A stretch of DNA of 61,776 nt from the NCBI RefSeq assembly GCF_030378065.1, contig NZ_JAUCGJ010000026.1:1-61776 (forward strand). The letters are read 5' to 3'. This document shows positions 41,940 through 53,016 of this stretch, in pieces. The position numbers and the translations under genes were made by a program. The notes beneath the pieces are model-generated. The model was not told the DNA's origin. It searched no databases and saw only the letters and a program-made list of their open reading frames with translations. The stretch is from Candidatus Venteria ishoeyi. Its GTDB lineage: Bacteria; Pseudomonadota; Gammaproteobacteria; Beggiatoales; Beggiatoaceae. The stretch's first letter is position 1. Each line of letters opens with the position of its first letter.

Positions 41940-43090
41940 GAGTCTACACCCTCAGAATAAATATCTAAATTAATCAACTGTGTGAATGCCTTATGCTTTG
42001 ACTTTTCAAAGTTAAAATCACTGCTATCATGCGATATAACTAAGCCAGCTTTTCTTGAAATAACCTTCCAATAAGAAGGGCTTATATTATTTATAATATA
42101 TGGGTGATGACTTGTTATAATAAACTGAAGGTCTCTTTCAGCAGTCACGATGCTATTGGTAAGTTCATCAATACAGTTTATTCCCAAGCTATTTTCAAAT
42201 TCATCAATTAGTATTAAGCTAGAGTTAGAACATAAGTATAGTTCGGCTATATGTATTAGTGCTCGGTACATTCCAGATGATAGTTTTGTTTCATCAACCC
42301 AGTTCTTAATACCCTTTTCCTTAATTTGAATAAATGGCATATCTCTCATAAATAACGGGATTCGAGTTCCAGAATTAGTCAATGGCTCCACTTTAACTTC
42401 TGTAACATAAGGGAATATATCAATAAAAGCATTGGCAATATTACTAAAAGCATCCTTCTGATTTTTATAGGATAAATATAATTTTGATTCAATTTCTTCA
42501 TTGGAATTACGAATAGACTCTATTGACTTATATTTCTCTAATTTTTCATCTATTTTATCATCAAAAGAAAATCGCCTTAACGAGGATGTACTTCCAGTAT
42601 TGTCATTAAATATTACGTTATCAAACTCTATATATATTTCCTTGATCTCTTCCTCTTCCCTTAAAAGTGAAACAATACTTTCATTCTGAGATAGTTTTAC
42701 AGTTTTTGTACCATTAAAAAGAATGCCATCTATAGTCCTGTCTATAATTAATGTATTATTTAAAAAAATTTTCTCAACTTCGATGTTAGGTTTTTCTTTA
42801 TCCTCATCCTCATCATCTGAATAAAAAATACTTCCAGCAGAAAAACCTTTATTTTCAAACTCACCTTCCCATTTATATCTATTACCATAAGTGCTTGTAA
42901 ACTCTACAAACCACTTAACACCATTAAGTGCTGCGCCTCGAGCTATTTTTTTTAAATCAAGTATTGACTTTAATATCCGGGTTTTACCTACACCAGAAGC
43001 ACCAACAAGCAATGTTAATTGATCGAAAGAAATAGGATTAAGCTCCCAGCTTGTTGTTTTATTTGTATAAGCAAGTTTTTTTATACGCAT
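41936..43090 (-). CDS. AAA/ABC-type ATPase of a two-gene cassette
   Basis: The 384-residue SMC/ABC-like ATPase has Walker A 'GASGVGKT' (30-37), a signature 'LSSGM' (270-274), Walker B 'LILIDEFENSL' (292-302) and an H-loop 'TSHHPYIIN' (326-334). The 230-residue insert between them is charged and A/T-rich in code, without a recognised domain. It is the first gene of a cassette with the overlapping TOPRIM-like gene. The design (ATPase first, then a small TOPRIM protein) is that of OLD/AbiL/PARIS-type systems, in which the ATPase senses the threat and releases the effector. It lies between leuS and a housekeeping peptidase, as an island of different composition. Confidence 0.78.
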   Translation of the reverse strand: MRIKKLAYTNKTTSWELNPISFDQLTLLVGASGVGKTRILKSILDLKKIARGAALNGVKWFVEFTSTYGNRYKWEGEFENKGFSAGSIFYSDDEDEDKEKPNIEVEKIFLNNTLIIDRTIDGILFNGTKTVKLSQNESIVSLLREEEEIKEIYIEFDNVIFNDNTGSTSSLRRFSFDDKIDEKLEKYKSIESIRNSNEEIESKLYLSYKNQKDAFSNIANAFIDIFPYVTEVKVEPLTNSGTRIPLFMRDMPFIQIKEKGIKNWVDETKLSSGMYRALIHIAELYLCSNSSLILIDEFENSLGINCIDELTNSIVTAERDLQFIITSHHPYIINNISPSYWKVISRKAGLVISHDSSDFNFEKSKHKAFTQLINLDIYSEGVDS

Positions 43091-43156
43091 ATCCTATCTC
43101 AAAATAGTTGATATATTAGAGCATTTAACTTGGTGCATAACATGATAATATAACAA

Positions 43157-43191
43157 AAAAAGGCGGAATACGCTGTGTTATTCCACCTTTT
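43157..43191 (-). terminator. Intrinsic terminator after the M23 peptidase gene
   Basis: AAAAGGCGGAATA (43157 onward) pairs with TATTCCACCTTTT (to 43191). Read on the minus strand the stem is followed by a run of seven T residues, the full signature of an intrinsic terminator for the peptidase gene ending at 43251. Confidence 0.8.
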
Positions 43192-43199
43192 CATTTGCT

Positions 43200-43228
43200 G
43201 TAGAGACATAGCACTGCTACGTCTCTAC
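43200..43228. repeat. GTAGAGAC palindrome
   Basis: GTAGAGACATAGCA and TGCTACGTCTCTAC form a 14-base stem with one mismatch and almost no loop. GTAGAGACRTWGCA palindromes are known as abundant dispersed repeats in some filamentous bacteria. Only one copy is in this window. Confidence 0.5.
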
Positions 43229-43250
43229 GTCGTTATGATAAATTCAGGGC

Positions 43251-45092
43251 TTATTTTTTCATCGCAACCTGTACATTGCTACTTTTAAGCTGTGCTAACA
43301 GCGTATTAGCATGTTTTTTGAAATCAGCCAGTTGTGTTGCTTTAATCGCGCCTGACTGCGGAAATTTTGTACTGTAAGCATTTTTGGCAGCACCATCAAC
43401 ATGTAACTCATAATGCAAATGGGAACTGCTTGCCAAACCGCTATGACCCACATAACCAATAATTTGCCCCTGCTTGACCCGTTGTCCGGCTTTTAGACCT
43501 TTGCCATAACGCGACATATGGGCATACAGTGTGCTGTATTTATTACCATGCTCAAGTACGATGGTACGACCATAACCACCTTTCCAGCTTTTTGACTCAA
43601 CCTTGCCATCGGCAACGGCGTAAATCGGTGTACCACTTTTTGCGCCATAATCCGTGCCTTTGTGAGGACGGATGATTTTTAAGATAGGATGGCGACGCTT
43701 TAGATTAAAATGTGAAGTGATGCGTGGATTTTTAACAGGGTGGCGATGAAATGCCGGTTTTAGGCTGATGCCTTGGGGTGAATAATACGCGCTATGTCCG
43801 CGTGCATCGGTATAACGCACGGCAGTCCAGGCTTTCCCTTGATGATAGATTTCAGCAGCCAGAATATTGCCATCTTTTACTGCTTGCCCGTTGCTTTGGT
43901 ATTGTTCATAAACAACCTTAAAGCGATCACCGGATTTCAGTGCGTGTTCAATATCCAATGTCCAGCCAAAAATATTGACCAGCTTTTGATGCAGAGGGTC
44001 AGGCAGCCCTGCTTTTTTAGTGCTTTTGTTAAAACTGGATTTTTTTAGCGTACCTTGAACCTGCTTGATTTTTTTCTTTAAGGTTAGCGGATCGCCTTGT
44101 CCACGTAAAAGAGCCGTAAACGGCCCCTTCTTACCTTCAGAAATAATATGCAGCTCACGTTTCGATTTGAATAAAGTCAGACACATGGCCTGAATATGAC
44201 CGTCTTTATCTGCCTGTACGCGAAGTTCCTGTCCCGGTTGCAAAGCACGTAATAAACGTTTGGCTTTACCCAGTTTCAGAATATTAATCAAATCACCCTG
44301 ATTCAAGTTATTGCGTTTGAATAATGTTGAGACATTATCACCGGATTTAACCGTCATGAGACGCCATTTGGCTTTGCTTGTCGTTGTGGTGCTTACACTA
44401 GGCGACTTAGTTTCAGCACTGGTTTTAATGGTCTTTTGCGGTTTATTACTTGTCTCGTTTGCGGTATGGGTAATGCTGTTTTGGGTACTTGGCGTTTTTG
44501 CAATTTTTTTATCCTGGCTAATCTCAAAAAAATTGCCCACGCTTAACTCAGAAGCATGACTTTCCCCATCAGGATAATTTTCAATATTACCCCAACCGGC
44601 AATATCCGGCCTTAAAACTGAAATTGCCTGACTGGATAAATAATCAGATTCAATACCGGGCGCTGTGATCTTTAAACTAGTCGTGTGTATTTCCGTATCA
44701 AAGTTTAATTGCGCCATCCAGGTTTGTGGGATTTCAGGTGGATGGTTAACGGGAGCGTAGGCAATGGAATAATCCAGTGGCAGGGAAGCGGTTAAACCTA
44801 AAGCGACAAAGCTGGCATGAACCAGTTTGCGCCGATAAGGGGGTATGCTGGAAAGTTGTCCTATTTTCCAGCGCATATCAGGCGCGCAATTGCGACGCAT
44901 CACTGCTTGTTTTTTTTCACCGCTACCAAACCAACGAAACATACCGGAAAGTAAGCGCCGGGTTTTGGATGTTTGCAGCCTGTATTGTACAGAAGACCGT
45001 GGCATCACAGCTTTCATGTTTTTAACAGGTTTGTATTGATAGCGTTTGATTGAATGTTGACTCATAATGCGCGTAGCCTTGCTTTCAGTCAT
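43251..45092 (-). CDS. M23 peptidoglycan endopeptidase (MepM-like) with LysM/OapA domain
   Basis: The 613-residue protein has an alternative start at 45065 (MSQHSIK). A membrane anchor lies near residues 88-110 ('LVHASFVALGLTASLPLDYSIAYA'). A LysM/OapA-like module ('WRLMTVKSGDNVSTLFKRNNLN', about 245-330) binds peptidoglycan. The C-terminal LytM domain (about 470-570) has the zinc ligands in 'PHKGTDYGA' and 'SSHLHYELH'. It would cut peptide cross-links to allow wall growth, in the periplasm. The region between is like the E. coli MepM second domain. The N-terminal 85 residues are basic and unusually long for the family. A clear terminator follows. Confidence 0.92.
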   Translation of the reverse strand: MTESKATRIMSQHSIKRYQYKPVKNMKAVMPRSSVQYRLQTSKTRRLLSGMFRWFGSGEKKQAVMRRNCAPDMRWKIGQLSSIPPYRRKLVHASFVALGLTASLPLDYSIAYAPVNHPPEIPQTWMAQLNFDTEIHTTSLKITAPGIESDYLSSQAISVLRPDIAGWGNIENYPDGESHASELSVGNFFEISQDKKIAKTPSTQNSITHTANETSNKPQKTIKTSAETKSPSVSTTTTSKAKWRLMTVKSGDNVSTLFKRNNLNQGDLINILKLGKAKRLLRALQPGQELRVQADKDGHIQAMCLTLFKSKRELHIISEGKKGPFTALLRGQGDPLTLKKKIKQVQGTLKKSSFNKSTKKAGLPDPLHQKLVNIFGWTLDIEHALKSGDRFKVVYEQYQSNGQAVKDGNILAAEIYHQGKAWTAVRYTDARGHSAYYSPQGISLKPAFHRHPVKNPRITSHFNLKRRHPILKIIRPHKGTDYGAKSGTPIYAVADGKVESKSWKGGYGRTIVLEHGNKYSTLYAHMSRYGKGLKAGQRVKQGQIIGYVGHSGLASSSHLHYELHVDGAAKNAYSTKFPQSGAIKATQLADFKKHANTLLAQLKSSNVQVAMKK

Positions 45093-45310
45093 TTCAATAC
45101 AGTCATCAGACGCCGTGACTGCACCGATTGTTACATTACGTTACAAATTAAAGTTATTATAGTGTAATTGATTTTTGCTGCTTTTACGAATCAAATACCA
45201 TGAATTTTGGCGTTTGAGTACTTTAATTAAGTTGAAAAAAGCAAAGCATACAATTACTTAAGTAATAAACCTTAAGCTATTTTTAAAATCTATCTTACCA
45301 GAAGCTAGTT

Positions 45311-47737
<2,427 letters not shown>

Positions 47738-47885
47738 TCAGTTTGACATTAAGCGGACTATTATATACCCAGGAGCCTGTCAAGGACAGATAATCTCTAT
47801 GTATTGAATAAAAAGAGGTTTTAATCGCTAAGGCAGACTGTAACAGGACATGCTAATATTTTTTAATCACATCAGGAAGCAACGA

Positions 47886-47911
47886 ATAACACCCCGCCGC
47901 AGGGGTGTTAT
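47886..47911. terminator. Perfect hairpin between gyrB and the EAD gene
   Basis: ATAACACCCC-GCCGCA-GGGGTGTTAT is a perfect 10-base stem with a six-base loop. It lies in the divergent gap, 51 bases before the start of the EAD gene. Such a stem could be an operator or a terminator from a lost upstream gene. Confidence 0.5.
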
Positions 47912-47961
47912 CCGTAAACTATTTAGAACTTATATTACTGAATCTAATCAAGGTGAAAATC

Positions 47962-48360
47962 ATGACAGAAATGTCCCGCTCACAACTACTTGACGTGCTC
48001 AACAAGCAACTCCCTGCACAGTTTGAAGAATTACTCTTTCACTTCGCCATGCCGCCCGGACTGGTACGCCGTAATGCCACCCAAACCGAACAAGCCATCG
48101 ACCTGATACGTTATGCCGAAAGTGGTAACCGGCTGGGGGAATTATCGGCTATGCTGCAATCATCTGCATCAAGCACTGTACCGGCAAATTCCAGCAGGGC
48201 AACATTCAATCAGGCTGGACAGCAGGTGGGGCAGCAATTTAATGTCGCGGGTGATGTACATATTCAGGGGGATGTGGTTGGGGGAGATAAGGTGGTGCAG
48301 AATGTGACGGGTAATGACAATGTATTTCACTGCAAACCAATCCACACTGTAAAATCATAA
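47962..48360 (+). CDS. Orphan effector-associated domain (EAD) protein
   Basis: The ATG at 47962 has a good ribosome site (AAGGTGAAAATC) and gives 132 residues; an earlier in-frame ATG at 47905 has none. Residues about 5-65 ('LLDVLNKQLPAQFEELLFHF...IDLIRYAESGNRLGEL') match the death-like helical EAD1 adaptors that join sensors to effectors in bacterial conflict systems by like-with-like contact. Residues 80-125 have the 'NQAGQQVGQQFNVAGDVHIQGDVVGGDKV' pattern often found behind such adaptors. No protease, NTPase or CHAT effector follows: mreB is next. It may be a free adaptor for an effector elsewhere, or a truncated remnant. Confidence 0.7.
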   Translation: MTEMSRSQLLDVLNKQLPAQFEELLFHFAMPPGLVRRNATQTEQAIDLIRYAESGNRLGELSAMLQSSASSTVPANSSRATFNQAGQQVGQQFNVAGDVHIQGDVVGGDKVVQNVTGNDNVFHCKPIHTVKS

Positions 48361-48438
48361 TATAGCCTGGACAGCATTAAAAATTAAGCCCAAATTAATT
48401 TTTAGACTTGCTCAAAATAGCTGGCATTGGTAGAGTAA

Positions 48439-49536
<1,098 letters not shown>

Positions 49537-49700
49537 TTGACTAAGCCATACCAAGTCGGTGAGCATAATTATTCTGACAAAAATTTGTGCAGGATAATTA
49601 CCTACTTAGTATTGGGAGAGGGTTTATCTTCCGGGATTAATTTGGATAATTTGTTATCAAACCGCTGTTTATTAAAGGGGCCTCCCCATTTATTCGACTG

Positions 49701-50558
49701 ATGTTACTGGGTTTTATATCCATTGTGCTGATGACGGTCGATCATCAGTTTAACTATCTGGATAATCTGCGCAGTATGCTGTCTTTGGGTTTGTCACCGT
49801 TGCAACATCTAGTGAATCTCCCCATCCGTTCCGCGCGTGATGTCACAGAAAATTTATCCATGCGCCGCACCTTATTAATGGAAAACCAGCAACTACGTGA
49901 TGAAAATCTGGTTTTAAAAGTGCGTTTGCAACGCTTTGAAGATTTGCAGCAAGAAAACCAGCGTTTACGTTTATTACTTGATTCTGTAGGTGAAACTGAA
50001 AATCAGGTAACAATTGCTCAAGTGATGTCGGTTGATCTCGATCCCTTTTCCCGCAAAATGCGTTTAAATAAAGGCAGCCAGCATCATATCAAAGCCGGTA
50101 TTCCGGTGTTTGATACCCAGGGAGTGATGGGGCAGGTGGTGCAGGCTGATTTATTTTCCAGCGTGGTGATTTTGATTACCGATCCAGAACACGCAATTCC
50201 CGTACAGATGGTACGCACCGGCCTGCACACCATTGCCGTTGGCACGGGTAGCAGCACCTTATCCTTACGTTATCTGCCTAATACCGCAGATATTCGCCCC
50301 GGCGATCAATTAATTACTTCCGGCATGGGCGGGCGTTTTCCCGATGGTTATCCTGTCGGCGTGGTAACGGATGTGCAGCGTAATGTCGGCGAGCCGTATA
50401 CCGAAGCAAAAGCGCGTCCGGCGGCACTGCTGGATCGGAATCGTGATGTATTATTAATCTGGCCTGAACATGCTACTGCCGCACCTGATGCAGTTGGCGC
50501 ACTTGGCACAAGTCATAAAAATACAGATAGCAGCACTCCAGAGGAAGCATCGCCATGA
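49701..50558 (+). CDS. mreC: Rod-shape-determining protein MreC
   Basis: The 285-residue inner-membrane protein organises the elongasome in the periplasm. A membrane helix (2-14) is followed by a coiled coil (about 55-90, 'LLMENQQLRDENLVLKVRLQRFEDLQQENQRLRLLL') and the paired beta-domain core ('GVMGQVVQADLFSSVVILITDPEHAIPVQM'). The ATG at 49701 may not be the true start: in-frame codons upstream (49659-49700) read KPLFIKGASPFIRL, the conserved MreC N-terminus, but no ATG, GTG or TTG lies between the stop at 49647 and 49701. The stop overlaps mreD by four bases. Confidence 0.95.
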   Translation: MLLGFISIVLMTVDHQFNYLDNLRSMLSLGLSPLQHLVNLPIRSARDVTENLSMRRTLLMENQQLRDENLVLKVRLQRFEDLQQENQRLRLLLDSVGETENQVTIAQVMSVDLDPFSRKMRLNKGSQHHIKAGIPVFDTQGVMGQVVQADLFSSVVILITDPEHAIPVQMVRTGLHTIAVGTGSSTLSLRYLPNTADIRPGDQLITSGMGGRFPDGYPVGVVTDVQRNVGEPYTEAKARPAALLDRNRDVLLIWPEHATAAPDAVGALGTSHKNTDSSTPEEASP

Positions 50559-51043
50559 GCCTGGAGAGACATCAGGGCGGTTGGGTGATCGTGTTCAGTT
50601 TTATTCTGGCGTTGCTGTTAGCGATTATTCCCCTGCCTGATTGGATTATCCTGTGGCGGCCCGAATGGGTGGCAATGACGGTAATCTATTGGTGTATTGC
50701 GCTGCCAGAGCGCGCTGGCGTATTTACTGGCTGGCTTGCTGGTATCGCGATGGATATTCTGTATAGTACCTTATTAGGGCATTATGCACTGAGTTATGCG
50801 CTACTGGCTTATATCAGTCTTAAAATTCATCGTCGCCTGCGGGTTTTTCCGCTGCCACAACAGGTTTTTATTATTTTTCTACTGATTGCATTTATCCAGT
50901 TACCGGGCTTATGGGTGCGTGGCATCCAAGGCCACCCAAGCACATTGTTTGAGTTGCTTTATCCAGCAGTGACCAGCATGTTGTTATGGCCCTGGGCATT
51001 TATTTCTTTGCGCATGTTACGCCAGCATTTTCATGTGCGATAA
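50555..51043 (+). CDS. mreD: Rod-shape-determining protein MreD
   Basis: The 162-residue protein has about five hydrophobic segments ('VFSFILALLLAIIPL', 'GVFTGWLAGIAMDILYSTLLGHYALSYALLAYI', 'VFIIFLLIAFIQL', 'LWPWAFISL'), the pattern of MreD, which joins MreC and PBP2 at the inner membrane. 'WVAMTVIYWCIALPERAGVFTGWLAGIAMDI' is the best-conserved piece. The start overlaps the mreC stop as ATGA. mrdA begins 22 bases after it. Confidence 0.94.
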   Translation: MSLERHQGGWVIVFSFILALLLAIIPLPDWIILWRPEWVAMTVIYWCIALPERAGVFTGWLAGIAMDILYSTLLGHYALSYALLAYISLKIHRRLRVFPLPQQVFIIFLLIAFIQLPGLWVRGIQGHPSTLFELLYPAVTSMLLWPWAFISLRMLRQHFHVR

Positions 51044-51065
51044 AACCGTATGATATCCAATCCTG

Positions 51066-52964
51066 ATGTCTGAGCAGTCTCCCCTCAAATCTCAAAAATC
51101 TCACTATTCCAGCAGTATGCTGCTGAAAAATGCGATAGCTGAAAGCCGTTTATTCAATGACCGCGTGCTCATCGCCTGGGGGCTTGTGATCTGTATGATC
51201 GTGTTGATACTGATTGGGCGTATGTTTCACCTGCAAGTGCTCAGTTATGATCATTTCACCACCTTATCTGAAAGAAACCGCCTGAAAATTTTACCGATTC
51301 CACCCACCCGGGGTCTGATTTATGACCGCAATGGTATTGTGCTGGCAAAAAACCTGCCCTCTTATACGCTGGAAATTATCCCGGAAAAAGTCACCGATCT
51401 GGATGCTTTGCTGCTGGAACTGCAACAACAAATCAGTATTAGCGAATCAGACTTAAAACGCTTCCATCGCTCACGTAAACGCACCCGCCGTTTTAAGCGC
51501 ATCCCGCTACGTTTTCGCCTGACCCAACGCGAGGTTGCGCGTTTATCAGTGCGTATCCATGAATTTCCCGGCGTGGAAATCAATGCCACCTTAAGCCGTT
51601 ATTATCCACTGGGGGAAATTGGTGGTCATGCTTTGGGTTATGTCGGTCGCATTAATGAGCAGGAACTAAAACGGCTGGATGTTTCCGACTACAGTGCCAC
51701 GCAATACATCGGAAAAACTGGCATTGAGCGTTATTATGAAGATGAATTGCATGGCACGGTAGGTTTCCAGCAGGTTGAAACCAATGTCAGAGGCCGTATT
51801 CTGCGGGTGATGGAACGCCAAAACCCGGTTCCCGGCAAAAATCTTTACCTGAACATGGATATTAATCTGCAACGTTTTGCAGAACGTTTGCTTGCTGGTG
51901 AGCGCGGCGCGCTGGTTGCTATTGAACCTGCCACCGGTGGTGTTTTGGCGCTGGTCAGCACGCCGGGTTATGACCCGAACTTATTTGTTAATGGACTGGA
52001 CCATAAAACCTATCAGCAACTGCGCTTGTCACTGGACAGACCCCTGTTCAACCGCGCCATACGCGGACAATACCCTCCGGGTTCCACGATTAAACCCATC
52101 GTTGGTCTGGCCGGGCTGGAATACGGCGTACGTCAGGCAGGCACACGCACCTGGTGTCCGGGCTGGTATAAACTGCCCAAGCAAAGCCATAAATACCGGG
52201 ACTGGAAACGCAGTGGACACGGACATGTCAGCTTTCACCAATCTGTGGAACAATCCTGCGATGTCTATTTTTATGATTTAGCCCATGATCTAGGCATTAA
52301 CCGCCTATCGACTTTTCTGCAACAATTTGGCTTAGGCCACCCTACTGAAATTGATATCAGCGGAGAACTCGGTGGTTTGATACCAACCCGGGAATGGAAA
52401 GAGCGTCGTTATGGCACGGCCTGGTATCCAGGGGAAACCCTAATTGCCGGTATTGGACAGGGTTTTGTGCTGGCAACGCCGGTACAACTTGCCGTTTCTA
52501 CCGCAACGCTGGCGATGCGCGGCAAGGCGCGTCAACCGCGCCTGGTGTTTATGACCGAAGATGCCGAGCAAAAACAAATGCAGCCCACTACCACCAAAAC
52601 CTTAAAAGAAATTCAATTGAAAAATCCCGAATACTGGGACGATGCGATTGGCGGCATGGAAGCGGTGGTGCATGGCATCCGTGGCACAGCGCGCCGTCAG
52701 GGTAAGGATTTAAGTTATCACATGGCAGGAAAAACTGGCACTGCGCAAGTGGTTAAAATTGCGCAGGATGCCCGTTATGATGCCGATAAACTGGATAAAA
52801 AATATCACGATCACGCATTATTTGTCGCCTTTGCACCGATTGAAAAGCCGGAAATTGCGATTGCCGTGCTGGTGGAAAATGGTGGCAGCGGCAGTCGCAC
52901 TGCCGCACCGATTGCGCGGCAGGTGATTGATTATTATCTGGAAGAAGTGAGCCGGAATTATTAA
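51066..52964 (+). CDS. mrdA: Penicillin-binding protein 2
   Basis: The 632-residue inner-membrane transpeptidase cross-links new side-wall peptidoglycan. A single helix (about 34-55) anchors it; the dimerisation region ('RGLIYDRNGIVLAKN') precedes the catalytic domain. The three active-site motifs are 'GSTIKP' (SxxK), 'SCD' in 'VEQSCDVYFYD' and 'KTGTAQ'. It ends the mreBCD block. The usual next gene, rodA/mrdB, is absent; a terminator and a convergent pump gene come instead, so the SEDS partner must be elsewhere. Confidence 0.97.
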   Translation: MSEQSPLKSQKSHYSSSMLLKNAIAESRLFNDRVLIAWGLVICMIVLILIGRMFHLQVLSYDHFTTLSERNRLKILPIPPTRGLIYDRNGIVLAKNLPSYTLEIIPEKVTDLDALLLELQQQISISESDLKRFHRSRKRTRRFKRIPLRFRLTQREVARLSVRIHEFPGVEINATLSRYYPLGEIGGHALGYVGRINEQELKRLDVSDYSATQYIGKTGIERYYEDELHGTVGFQQVETNVRGRILRVMERQNPVPGKNLYLNMDINLQRFAERLLAGERGALVAIEPATGGVLALVSTPGYDPNLFVNGLDHKTYQQLRLSLDRPLFNRAIRGQYPPGSTIKPIVGLAGLEYGVRQAGTRTWCPGWYKLPKQSHKYRDWKRSGHGHVSFHQSVEQSCDVYFYDLAHDLGINRLSTFLQQFGLGHPTEIDISGELGGLIPTREWKERRYGTAWYPGETLIAGIGQGFVLATPVQLAVSTATLAMRGKARQPRLVFMTEDAEQKQMQPTTTKTLKEIQLKNPEYWDDAIGGMEAVVHGIRGTARRQGKDLSYHMAGKTGTAQVVKIAQDARYDADKLDKKYHDHALFVAFAPIEKPEIAIAVLVENGGSGSRTAAPIARQVIDYYLEEVSRNY

Positions 52965-52992
52965 CCTGGATATTTATGAAATATCCAGGTTA
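52962..52992. terminator. Bidirectional terminator between mrdA and RND pump
   Basis: TAACCTGGATATTT-ATG-AAATATCCAGGTTA is a perfect 14-base stem with a three-base loop placed between two convergent genes. The mrdA stop codon overlaps its left edge. Confidence 0.75.
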
Positions 52993-53016
52993 AATCCGGG
53001 TTATATGCTGTTCAAG

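Noticed and set aside
47740-47790. TTGACA near TATAAT upstream of gyrB as a promoter
   Set aside because: The boxes on the minus strand are only about 12 bases apart, too close for a sigma-70 promoter as written; the TATAAT alone may still serve as a -10.
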